A stretch of DNA of 64,000 bases from assembly GCA_947500545.1 (NCBI GenBank), contig CANMSO010000002.1, positions 434,001 through 498,000 on the forward strand, read 5' to 3'. Of this stretch, positions 8,680-16,597 are shown piece after piece. The translations under genes were made by a program, and so were the position numbers. Position 1 is the first letter of the stretch; every line of letters begins with the position of its first letter. This DNA is from an uncultured Aquimarina sp. (GTDB lineage Bacteria > Bacteroidota > Bacteroidia > Flavobacteriales > Flavobacteriaceae). A model generated the notes under the pieces. It made no database searches and was not told where the DNA came from. It was given only the letters and a program-made list of their open reading frames with translations.

Positions 8680-10095
8680 ATGGGAACACACAATGACTAC
8701 ACACCAAGCAAGGCCCACCAATGGAATCGATTAACCTGCGATGCTATACATTATGTTGGTATGTCACCTACAGTAGGCTCTAGGGCACTGGCAATGGTGC
8801 ACACCGCAATGTATGATGCCTGGACCAACTATAATGATGGGGGAGATGAGGTAAGTACTACTACAGGTAGTAGACTTAAACAACCAGATCAAGAATGTAC
8901 ATCCAGAAACAGAGAGGCCGCATATAGCCATGCCGCTTTTACCGTTTTACAAGAGCTATTTTGGCTAGATCTACCGCCAGAGAAAAAAAATATGTTCAGG
9001 GATTTTATGTGCGAGTGCGATTTTGATCCAGATGACAAAAATCTTGAACCCAATAATGCTCCAGGAATAGGTAATCTATCTGCAAGATTGGTAATAGAAT
9101 GTAGAGCAGGAGATGGATCAAATCAATATGCGACTTTAGAAGAGGGTAGTTATGCAGACTACAGTAACTATTGCCCAGTGAATCCACCGGTACCACAACC
9201 ATTAAAACACGAAGATCGCTGGCAACCACAATTGGTCAATCATAAACCACAAGTGTTTCTTACAGCACATTGGGGACTAGTAAAGCCTTTTGCTTTAACA
9301 TGGGGTGGGGAATGTAGACCGCCTTCTCCTATTAAATGCGATGACCGAAAATTTAAAATGCAAGCAGATCAAGTATTGGAGTACAGTGAATGCTTGACTG
9401 ATGAACAAAAACTGATTGCAGAGTTTTGGGCGGGGATGCATGAAGATAAGTTTTTAGATTCACCAAAGGATGGCGACCCTAACAGAACTGGGACACCTCC
9501 AGAACAATGTTGTAGACAAGCACGATATTTATCTAGAATGTATGGATATAAAAATGCATTTGATATAAAAATGTTTTTCGCCCTATCAAATGCTTTATTA
9601 GATGCGGGTATTGCAGCCTGGGATGCTAAGGTGTTTTATGATTATGTAAGACCAATATCAGCAATTCAGGATATCTACAGAGGTAAAAGTATTGAAGCCT
9701 GGGGTGGCCCCTGCGAAGGAACCAAAACCATTGAAGGAGAAAACTGGATACCCTACATTCCTACACCACCGTTTGCAGAGTATGTTTCAGGGCATAGCAC
9801 GTTTAGTGCGGCTGCAGAAGAGGTATTATCGTGTTTTTGTGGTGATGGTAAATACGGAGAATCTGTAACAATACCCAAAGGAGGTTCAAAAATAGAGCCT
9901 GATTGTACTCCAAGTGAAGAAGTCACTTTAGAGTGGAGGACGATTAAAGAAGCGGCAAATGATGCCGGAATATCTAGATTATACGGAGGAATTCATTTTA
10001 AAGATGGCGATCTTGAAGGACGTAAATTAGGTAATAAAGTAGGTTGCGAGGTATGGGACAAAGTGTGCCAATATTTTAATGCAGAATTAGGATAA
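8680..10095 (+). CDS. Vanadium-dependent haloperoxidase family (PAP2 superfamily) protein
   Basis: A 471-residue protein with every vanadate-binding position of the haloperoxidase/acid phosphatase superfamily: Lys317 and Arg324 in KVFYDYVRP, Ser370-Gly371-His372 in VSGHSTF, and Arg433 with His439 in RLYGGIHF. Spacing matches the fungal chloroperoxidase pattern (K+7=R, R+6=H). The N-terminus (WNRLTCDAIHYVG, then AMVHTAMYDAW) is also typical of this family. No signal peptide is visible and the protein has many Cys residues, which is unusual. It lies between toxin/immunity genes and the ParA and AAA+ genes of the injection-system region on the same strand, so it may be a cargo enzyme. Halogenating versus phosphatase activity cannot be told from sequence by eye. 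Confidence 0.8.
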   Translation: MGTHNDYTPSKAHQWNRLTCDAIHYVGMSPTVGSRALAMVHTAMYDAWTNYNDGGDEVSTTTGSRLKQPDQECTSRNREAAYSHAAFTVLQELFWLDLPPEKKNMFRDFMCECDFDPDDKNLEPNNAPGIGNLSARLVIECRAGDGSNQYATLEEGSYADYSNYCPVNPPVPQPLKHEDRWQPQLVNHKPQVFLTAHWGLVKPFALTWGGECRPPSPIKCDDRKFKMQADQVLEYSECLTDEQKLIAEFWAGMHEDKFLDSPKDGDPNRTGTPPEQCCRQARYLSRMYGYKNAFDIKMFFALSNALLDAGIAAWDAKVFYDYVRPISAIQDIYRGKSIEAWGGPCEGTKTIEGENWIPYIPTPPFAEYVSGHSTFSAAAEEVLSCFCGDGKYGESVTIPKGGSKIEPDCTPSEEVTLEWRTIKEAANDAGISRLYGGIHFKDGDLEGRKLGNKVGCEVWDKVCQYFNAELG

Positions 10096-10130
10096 TATTG
10101 TAGACATAAAGCGTAATAATTAATAAATTT

Positions 10131-10895
10131 ATGAAGGTAATCTCAATAGCAAATTTTAAAGGAGGAGTAGGAAAAACTACCACAGCAATCAACTTGGCTG
10201 CCGGACTACAGAAGAAAGGCAAAAAAGTATTGCTAATCGATGTAGATCCGCAAGCAAATCTTACCCAATCATTGGGCATTATTGATACTATTGAAGATTC
10301 GATTTATACCGTATTACGCAAGGAAGCTTTTGGTGAAAAAACGAAACTAACCGATGTATTGATTAAAGCTTCGGGTTTAGATTTGATTCCTTCTTCTCTG
10401 GATCTTGCAGGGGCAGAATTAGAGTTAGCCAGTGTGTATGGTCGCGAGAAGATACTATCACAATTAATCAAACCTATTAAAGGATATGATTTTGTGTTTA
10501 TAGATTGTCCACCTTCTATGGGAATGCTAACCATTAATGCATTGGTAAGTAGTGACTTTGTTCTTATACCATTACAGGCAGAATTCTTACCTTTAAAAGG
10601 AGTAAGAAATTTTTTAAAACATTTTGGGTTAGTGCAAAAATTAAATGATCAAATTAAGCTATTAGGTTTCGTGCTAACGAAGTATGATTATAGAAAAAAA
10701 ATGAACCAACAAGTTAAGCAAGAACTTGTAGAAGAGTTTTCTGATGATATGATTTTTAAAACTCATATTAGAACTAATATTTCTCTGGCAAATGCCCAGG
10801 AGAAGGGTAAGGATATTTATTCGTATGATAAAAACGCAAATGGAGCAAAAGATTATAGTGAGCTAACTAAAGAGTTTTTGTCAAAGTTTAATTAA
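10131..10895 (+). CDS. ParA/Soj-family ATPase
   Basis: A 254-residue P-loop ATPase with the deviant Walker A motif KGGVGKTT at residues 10-17, DVDPQAN (about 39) and FIDCPPSMG (about 125), all diagnostic of ParA/Soj proteins. No ParB or centromere-like repeat is next to it, so it is not an ordinary chromosome partition operon. It sits 23 bp before the short DUF4157 gene and in the same direction, which suggests a role in positioning injection particles or cargo in the cell. That role is inference; the ATPase family is clear. Confidence 0.85.
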   Translation: MKVISIANFKGGVGKTTTAINLAAGLQKKGKKVLLIDVDPQANLTQSLGIIDTIEDSIYTVLRKEAFGEKTKLTDVLIKASGLDLIPSSLDLAGAELELASVYGREKILSQLIKPIKGYDFVFIDCPPSMGMLTINALVSSDFVLIPLQAEFLPLKGVRNFLKHFGLVQKLNDQIKLLGFVLTKYDYRKKMNQQVKQELVEEFSDDMIFKTHIRTNISLANAQEKGKDIYSYDKNANGAKDYSELTKEFLSKFN

Positions 10896-10918
10896 TGAAC
10901 GCATAAAAATTAAAACCT

Positions 10919-11731
10919 ATGAAAAGTATATTTTCCAGTAACCAAAGAAAGCTTCCGCATAGTAATGAGGGGAAAGAAAAGGTTGAAGCTCCTTTTTTTG
11001 CTAAGCAGAGTAAAAAACCATTTTTTAATACGACAAATGGAGATGCCATACAAACTAAACTTACAGTTGGGCAACCAGGTGATAAGTACGAAAAAGAAGC
11101 TGATAGTATGGCAGATGCTGTGGTTAATAAATCTTCAAAACCAGATGTACAGAACAAAGAAATAAGTAGTATACAGCGAGAATCATTGGCGACCCCACAA
11201 GAAGATGAAAAATTAGGAACGGCAGAGCAACGAATGGAGGAGGATAAATTGGTGCAAGAAAAGCCAGAGATTCAAAAAATGGGAGGCGAAGAGGAAGAAG
11301 AATTGCAGGAAAAGCCAGAGATTCAAAGAATGGGAGGTCAAGAAGAAGAGGAGTTGCAGGAAAAACCAGAGATCCAAAGAATGGGAGGCAAAGAGGAAGA
11401 GGAACCTATACAAGCAAAAAGTAATGCTAATAGCCAAACAGCAAATAACAAATTATCAAATAAGATTAAAAATAAAGCAGGTAAGGGTAGGAAAATGTCT
11501 AAAGGTACGCAAGCCGAAATGGAATCTTCTTTTGGAACCGATTTTAGTGGAGTAAATATTCATACCGATCAAGATGCTGTTGCTATGAATAAGGAGCTGA
11601 GTGCTCAGGCATTCACCCATGGTGAAGATGTATATTTTAATTCGGGTAAATATAATCCAGATTCGAGCGAGGGTAAAAAATTACTGGCACATGAACTAAC
11701 ACATACGATTCAGCAAAAAGGAAAAAAATAA
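10919..11731 (+). CDS. Short DUF4157 (eCIS core) protein lacking a toxin domain
   Basis: A 270-residue protein. Residues about 25-65 contain paired FF segments and KLTVGQPGDKYEKEADSMAD, matching the N-terminal module of the giant toxin. An acidic Gln/Glu-rich linker with three 17-residue repeats follows (about 112-162), then DUF4157 (about 197-268) with AHELTHTIQQ, and the protein ends five residues later. It therefore has the shared N-terminal module and the HExxH domain but no C-terminal effector. It could be a helper or loading protein, or an effector acting through the DUF4157 peptidase itself. It is 23 bp after parA and 47 bp before the AAA+ ATPase. Confidence 0.8.
   Translation: MKSIFSSNQRKLPHSNEGKEKVEAPFFAKQSKKPFFNTTNGDAIQTKLTVGQPGDKYEKEADSMADAVVNKSSKPDVQNKEISSIQRESLATPQEDEKLGTAEQRMEEDKLVQEKPEIQKMGGEEEEELQEKPEIQRMGGQEEEELQEKPEIQRMGGKEEEEPIQAKSNANSQTANNKLSNKIKNKAGKGRKMSKGTQAEMESSFGTDFSGVNIHTDQDAVAMNKELSAQAFTHGEDVYFNSGKYNPDSSEGKKLLAHELTHTIQQKGKK
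11252..11404 (+). repeat. Three tandem 51-bp coding repeats
   Basis: Units begin at 11252, 11303 and 11354. Each encodes a 17-residue unit of the form LQEKPEIQRMGGQEEEE, with V for L and K for R in the first copy. The repeats form the acidic linker between the N-terminal module and the DUF4157 domain. Confidence 0.9.
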
Positions 11732-11778
11732 TTCAATGATTCCTTGCTAAACCATAATAGATAATTTGATACAATTAA

Positions 11779-13095
11779 ATGAGTAAAAGTACCGAGTTCA
11801 AATACCTTAAAAACTTAATAGAATATCGTTTGGATACCTATTTTGACGAAAAAAGTAAAACTTCAAAACCAGAAATACCCTTATTTGATGATTGGGAGGC
11901 ATCAGTCCCAAACATAATTAAAAATGCTGATCTTAACGATGCAGAAAAAGCATTATTACTCCTTGCATTGAGCCCACATATAGATAGTGGATTTTTGGAC
12001 AGTGTTATACAGGCAAAATTAGAGTCTACGGGTGATTTTCCGAGGTTGGGAGGAATGCGAGGTAAGAATTTTAGAGGATTTTTACCTACAGGTGAAACAG
12101 CACTTTTTTTATTGGCGGGCGATGACACGGAAAAAAGAAAAGATATTCAAGGTTTTTTTAATCCCGATCATTTTTTTGTAAAAAACCATATTCTTTGGTT
12201 AGAAGATTCACCAGAAGGTGAACCTAGAATGAGTGGTAAGATCATTCTTTCTCTAGAGTATACAGAGTTATTGTCATTAGGAAAGGTAAATAGGCCTGCT
12301 TTTAGTATGAAATTTCCGGCTCAAATTATCGAAACGGAAATGGTCTGGGATGATTTGGTATTAGGCAAGGAAACACATAACCATATTCAAGAACTACGTA
12401 CTTGGATCACTCATGGTAACACATTGCTTAACGATTGGGGAATGCACAAAAAAATAAAACCAGGGTATAGGGCTTTGTTTCATGGTCCTCCGGGTACTGG
12501 TAAAACCCTAACAGCAAGTTTACTTGGGAAGTATACGAATAAAGACGTGTATAAAATAGATCTTTCTATGGTGGTATCTAAATTTATTGGAGAAACAGAG
12601 AAAAATCTAGCAAATCTACTGGCCAAAGCAGAAAAAACTGAAAACATTCTTTTCTTTGATGAAGCAGATGCTTTGTTTGGTAAAAGAACCAATGTTAGGG
12701 ATGCTCATGATAAGTATGCTAATCAAGAAGTATCTTATCTATTGCAAAGAATAGAAACATATAAGGGTTTGGTTATTCTTGCTTCTAACCTAAAAAGTAA
12801 CATAGATGAGGCTTTTGTACGACGTTTTCAATCCATTATTCACTTTCCCCTTCCAAAAGCACCAGAGCGATTAGCAATTTGGAGAAAAGCGTTTCCGTCA
12901 ATTGTTGATTTTCATTCAGATGTTGACCTTCCTGGTATTGCACAGCGCTATGAATTATCAGGTGCCGAAATAATGAATATTGTGCAATACGCTTGTTTGT
13001 GTTCCCTTAGCGCCAATAAGAATATAATTTATCAATCAGATATCGTTATAGGAATTCAACGTGAATTTCAAAAAGGAGGAAGGGTGATGCGATAA
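11779..13095 (+). CDS. AAA+ ATPase of the eCIS locus (Afp15-like)
   Basis: A 438-residue protein. The N-terminal 200 residues are a family-specific region; the AAA+ module follows with Walker A GPPGTGKT (236-243), Walker [13 protein letters not shown] (about 288-299), a sensor-1 ILASN (about 333) and an arginine-finger region DEAFVRRF (about 341-348). ATPases of this type are a core component of extracellular contractile injection systems, where they are thought to help particle assembly or disassembly. It is the last + strand gene of the block, and the DUF4157 genes directly upstream support the assignment. The structural genes themselves are not in this window. Confidence 0.85.
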   Translation: MSKSTEFKYLKNLIEYRLDTYFDEKSKTSKPEIPLFDDWEASVPNIIKNADLNDAEKALLLLALSPHIDSGFLDSVIQAKLESTGDFPRLGGMRGKNFRGFLPTGETALFLLAGDDTEKRKDIQGFFNPDHFFVKNHILWLEDSPEGEPRMSGKIILSLEYTELLSLGKVNRPAFSMKFPAQIIETEMVWDDLVLGKETHNHIQELRTWITHGNTLLNDWGMHKKIKPGYRALFHGPPGTGKTLTASLLGKYTNKDVYKIDLSMVVSKFIGETEKNLANLLAKAEKTENILFFDEADALFGKRTNVRDAHDKYANQEVSYLLQRIETYKGLVILASNLKSNIDEAFVRRFQSIIHFPLPKAPERLAIWRKAFPSIVDFHSDVDLPGIAQRYELSGAEIMNIVQYACLCSLSANKNIIYQSDIVIGIQREFQKGGRVMR

Positions 13096-13171
13096 TTCTT
13101 ATACATTGATGATTTTTGTTTGTAATAATATTGATATTTTAAATACAAAAATTATCTATTTCTCTAACTAC

Positions 13172-15133
13172 TTATTTTGAGTTGTTTAATAGGATCTGAG
13201 ATTGCACTTGTTGTTGAATGGTATCGTTTTCTTGTTCTTGAACATAGCTATTACCATTATTTCCTTTAACACCATTTTTTCCTCTTTCTCCTTCTTTTGC
13301 TTTAACTTTGCCCGAAGGTCCTGGACAAATTTTACTAGTACCTCCCTTTCCTCCAACACCATAATCTCCTCCTAATCCTCCTTTTCCATATTCTTCAATT
13401 ATGACTATATTATTAGAAAAATCAGAGTTACCAACTAGTAATATTTTGCCTATACTTCCACCATCACCACCAATTCCACCATTACCGCCATTTCCACCGT
13501 TACCACCATTTCCATGTTTTATATCAACACTATCTTTTTCACTTTTATTCCTGATTTTAGTACTAATAGTATATTTGTCACCACTACTTATACAATAGGC
13601 TGGCCCTCCATCTCCACCACGTCCTCCGTTACCACCATTTCCTCCATTTCCTCCACTTACATCAACATATAAGGTGTCAGTTGTTTTCCACTCTATTATT
13701 TTGGCAATAATAGTTATGGTTTTTCCGTTAGTACCAGGCTCTCCAAAAGTACCATTTTCACCATTTCCACCATCAATTCCTGCCTTGCCATTAATCCCAT
13801 TTCTTCCGTCCTTTCCATTAGTTCCGTTAATCCCATTTCCGATAATCGTAGCATTACCATTTAAAATAAGTCGTTCCATAAATATCTCTGCATTCTGAAG
13901 ACTATCTGCTATTTTTATATAAGAACCATTATTTAATATAAATTGATCATATGTACTAACCTGTTGAGCAATTAATAAAGTATCGTTACTGGCGTTTTCA
14001 ATATTTCTTTTCCCGATCTGGGTTTTGTTTACGTAAGCGAAATAGATAAAAGCCATTATTGTTATAGCGGTTAACCCAACTACTATTTTATTAATAGTGG
14101 TTCTTCTATTTATTTTTTTCAATTCCTTATCGAGACTTACTTCCTTTTGTAAAAGTTTTTCTGCCTTTTTCAAAAATTTAGAATCTCTTGAAATGGTTTC
14201 GCTAGATGTGTTTGTTGCTTTATTCCAATCAAGATTGTTTAAAACAAGATTTGCTATTCTTGAGTATGCGTTTCCAATAGAGGTAGGTTTATACAATTCA
14301 TCTTCATCTTCTAAAACAGGCATAGCTTCACCAAAACTCCATTTTGAGATATAAGGAATAAAGATTTTATTTAGAATATCATTTGGTTCTGCATTTTGTG
14401 GTATCCAATGATAATATTGCTCTTTAAATTCAGATTCAAATATCCTTTGCCATTTTTTATTTAGATCATATTCTGTATAGGGCTCTGTTCTGCTAGGTAT
14501 TGGTAGTATTAATAATTTACTTCTATTAACAGGTAAGTTATTATGAGCAGGAATAACTCTTTGAATTATGGTTTTAATCCCTTCTGTATTTTGATAATTA
14601 GAGGCAAAAATCATCACAAGTATATCCGGGAATAATACAGTACAAATATCACCGATATCTGTTACTCCGGTTCTACTATCTATCAGTACAAAATCATAAT
14701 CATCTATCCATTCATTTCTTAGGTTATTTAAGTAGTCATAAATGTTACTATTTTCGACTAATTCTTGCCAGTTTAAAGAGCGCAGTTTTGAGGTGTAGTT
14801 TTTATCCTGACTTCCTGCACTTAAGAGATCAACACCACTTTTTCCTAAATCGTATTTTATTAGTTCGTTCTTCCAATTAATTTGGTTATCAGATTTATAA
14901 GAAAGCAGTATGTCTAGTATTCCTTTATTAATCTCGATATTACCTTTTGATTTAATGTAATCTTTTTGAAAATATTGGTGAAGACCGGGAGCTTCAAGAT
15001 CCCAATCTACTACAAGAACTTTTTGACCCCATTGTGCAAGCAGTACAGCTATATTTGCCAGAGCCATTGATCTACCAACACCTCCTTTGTAAGAATAAAA
15101 TGTATAAACTTTCCCTTGCTTTTTGTTGGTCAT
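13172..15133 (-). CDS. KGGVGR-variant P-loop NTPase with one membrane helix and collagen-like/glycine-rich tail
   Basis: A 653-residue protein. Residues about 10-50 hold the variant Walker A SYKGGVGRSMALAN and VVDWDLEAPGLHQ, and DFVLIDSRTG (about 147) is the Walker B; this is the KGGVGR branch of MinD/ParA NTPases. A single hydrophobic helix lies at about 346-366. Beyond it come a 12-triplet G-x-y run (about 430-468) and two GGNGGN-type blocks, then GxxGxxG segments to the end. With the NTPase in the cytosol, the tail would lie outside the inner membrane. The start codon overlaps the stop of the TIR gene by four bases (ATGA), so the two are co-translated. KGGVGR NTPases are known companions of TIR-like domains in NTP-dependent conflict and signalling systems. 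The collagen-like tail is unusual and its role unknown. Confidence 0.8.
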   Translation of the reverse strand: MTNKKQGKVYTFYSYKGGVGRSMALANIAVLLAQWGQKVLVVDWDLEAPGLHQYFQKDYIKSKGNIEINKGILDILLSYKSDNQINWKNELIKYDLGKSGVDLLSAGSQDKNYTSKLRSLNWQELVENSNIYDYLNNLRNEWIDDYDFVLIDSRTGVTDIGDICTVLFPDILVMIFASNYQNTEGIKTIIQRVIPAHNNLPVNRSKLLILPIPSRTEPYTEYDLNKKWQRIFESEFKEQYYHWIPQNAEPNDILNKIFIPYISKWSFGEAMPVLEDEDELYKPTSIGNAYSRIANLVLNNLDWNKATNTSSETISRDSKFLKKAEKLLQKEVSLDKELKKINRRTTINKIVVGLTAITIMAFIYFAYVNKTQIGKRNIENASNDTLLIAQQVSTYDQFILNNGSYIKIADSLQNAEIFMERLILNGNATIIGNGINGTNGKDGRNGINGKAGIDGGNGENGTFGEPGTNGKTITIIAKIIEWKTTDTLYVDVSGGNGGNGGNGGRGGDGGPAYCISSGDKYTISTKIRNKSEKDSVDIKHGNGGNGGNGGNGGIGGDGGSIGKILLVGNSDFSNNIVIIEEYGKGGLGGDYGVGGKGGTSKICPGPSGKVKAKEGERGKNGVKGNNGNSYVQEQENDTIQQQVQSQILLNNSK

Positions 15134-15705
15134 ACTAATCGAGTTATAGAGGTTGTTAATAAATCTTCTTGATCAGGGATTACTATTGGGAAATCATTTT
15201 GAAAATCGGGAACATTTTTAATCTGCTCAGCAATTACTTGAGCAAATGCCTTAATTTTTTCTCCAAACTCGGCTGCCTTTCTGGTTTCCCAAAAGGAACT
15301 ACTGATAGATGCATATTCGCTAAAATCCTGTTGTTGAATATCTTTTATTTTTTTTGGGAAGCTATGCCCATCGTGAAATCTTGCACTTAAAATTAACCCC
15401 CCGGTTGTATTAAGGTTTTCCTGACGTTTCAAAAAAGATAATATTTCGGCATAACACCATTTTGATTTAAAATAATCAGGGGATAAAATTGCAACTATAC
15501 ATCTTGAATGTTTTATGGCTTCTCCAATTTTAGATTTCCATTGGTCACCTATTTCTATTGATTCTTTATCGTAAAAAATGGATACATCTCTATCATGTAT
15601 TTCATTATTGAGCCAAAATTCTAATCGTTCGACTAATTTATTATGCCAAACCTCTGTTAGCTGATTTCTTTTATAGCTAAAGAAGACATCATACTTATAA
15701 CTCAT
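15130..15705 (-). CDS. TIR-domain protein
   Basis: A 191-residue protein that is almost entirely a TIR domain: YDVFFSYKR at residues 5-13 (box 1), a central IFYDKESIEIGDQW, and SPDYFKSKWCYAEI at about 75-88, where the Glu after WCxx is the catalytic position in NAD-cleaving TIR domains. There is no signal peptide or membrane helix. It is the first gene of a two-gene operon and overlaps the KGGVGR NTPase by four bases. It may be an NADase effector or a signalling adaptor activated by the NTPase; the Glu is compatible with enzymatic activity but does not prove it. Confidence 0.85.
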   Translation of the reverse strand: MSYKYDVFFSYKRNQLTEVWHNKLVERLEFWLNNEIHDRDVSIFYDKESIEIGDQWKSKIGEAIKHSRCIVAILSPDYFKSKWCYAEILSFLKRQENLNTTGGLILSARFHDGHSFPKKIKDIQQQDFSEYASISSSFWETRKAAEFGEKIKAFAQVIAEQIKNVPDFQNDFPIVIPDQEDLLTTSITRLV

Positions 15706-16243
15706 TGCATGTAAAATTTTTGGTTAAACATAGAGGATTTTTTGCTTATGGCTATTTGCATATTTTGGATGACGATTATGACAATTTACTTTCTTTAATC
15801 GATAGTGCTATCGATCTTTTAGCTCTTAAATTAATTTTGATTTTTTATCCCAATTTTTTAATCGAATACAAACTAGAAATTATAAATAGACCTTATCAAA
15901 TACAAGCTTGTTCATCAATATAGGGTGTTATTTTTTGCTTTTTTAAGCATTAGGGGTATTGTTGGAATACAATACATTTCCAAATTTAAAGTTACCATAT
16001 TTTTTGAAAATGGCATAATGTTATTTGTCAAAGTGACTATGCTCTCTTGATACATTTATTATGTCGAAGCTACCGCATTCTTTTTCAAATATTTGATGAA
16101 TTTAATAGCGTATTCCTAAAAAACGGTAAAACTGGTTTTTAATCGGATATTGATCTTTTAATTAGCCTTATTTTTCATTTTTCATGGATTAGATATTTAC
16201 TTTCATTATGTATTCTGCTGGTAATGATCAAAAATGATAAACA
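15706..16243. other. Intergenic stretch upstream of the TIR operon, no convincing gene
   Basis: This 538-bp AT-rich stretch separates the leftward TIR operon from a rightward small gene. It contains an 8-2-8 inverted repeat at 15798-15815 (ATCGATAG / CTATCGAT) and a TTGGAA...TTCCAA pair with a 10-bp spacer at 15962-15983. A leftward -7-like TAAATTTG is at 15981-15988 but lacks a -33 partner. One 72-codon frame (15705-15923) begins with TTG inside the TIR start codon and looks non-coding. I could not place the TIR promoter with confidence. Confidence 0.5.
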
Positions 16244-16465
16244 ATGAAAGAGGATTTGAATATATCGGATATAAGACTGATCATTCGCAATTTGATCACC
16301 TTTATTGTGGTAGAAGGAAAAGAATATGTGTGTGACACAAAAAAAAGAGAATATGTATCTGGTTATGTGAATACTTTAGTCAAAACTATTCACCTTATTG
16401 ATGAAGATGAGAAGCTTAGTTTGATCGAGGATATAGCAAATGATATTACAGAGTATATGAAATAA
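16244..16465 (+). CDS. Small acidic hypothetical protein
   Basis: A 73-residue predicted helical protein (MKEDLNISDIRLIIRNLI at the start, DITEYMK at the end). It lacks a signal peptide and membrane segments. It has an ATG start and a strong terminator 40 bp after its stop, so it is probably a genuine single-gene unit. I do not recognise the family. The neighbours are a TIR/NTPase pair and a pentapeptide-repeat membrane protein. Confidence 0.55.
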   Translation: MKEDLNISDIRLIIRNLITFIVVEGKEYVCDTKKREYVSGYVNTLVKTIHLIDEDEKLSLIEDIANDITEYMK

Positions 16466-16503
16466 AGATTACCATTGGTTGGTTGTTTTTTTATGTTGAT
16501 TGG

Positions 16504-16543
16504 AGAAAGCCTTTTTTAGTGATTAAAAAGGCTTTCTTTTTTT
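16504..16543 (+). terminator. Rho-independent terminator of the small gene
   Basis: A 13-bp perfect stem (16504-16516 with 16525-16537, AGAAAGCCTTTTT) and an 8-base loop are followed by a run of T. Confidence 0.8.
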
Positions 16544-16597
16544 ATGTAATAATAACTTTTATATCTTAAGCGTTTTAATATCCAAATCTATATTGTA

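Noticed and set aside
13401..13898. Pro-rich rightward frames
   Set aside because: They are the complement of the glycine-repeat tail of the NTPase; GGN codons read as proline on the other strand.
15705..15923. 72-codon frame facing away from the TIR gene
   Set aside because: It begins with TTG inside the TIR start codon, has no ATG, and its composition (Ile/Leu/Phe-rich without a pattern) fits AT-rich non-coding DNA.
15962..15983. TTGGAA...TTCCAA pair as a further S24 operator
   Set aside because: The spacer is 10 bp rather than the 3 bp of both operators near the regulator, so the match is probably chance in AT-rich DNA.
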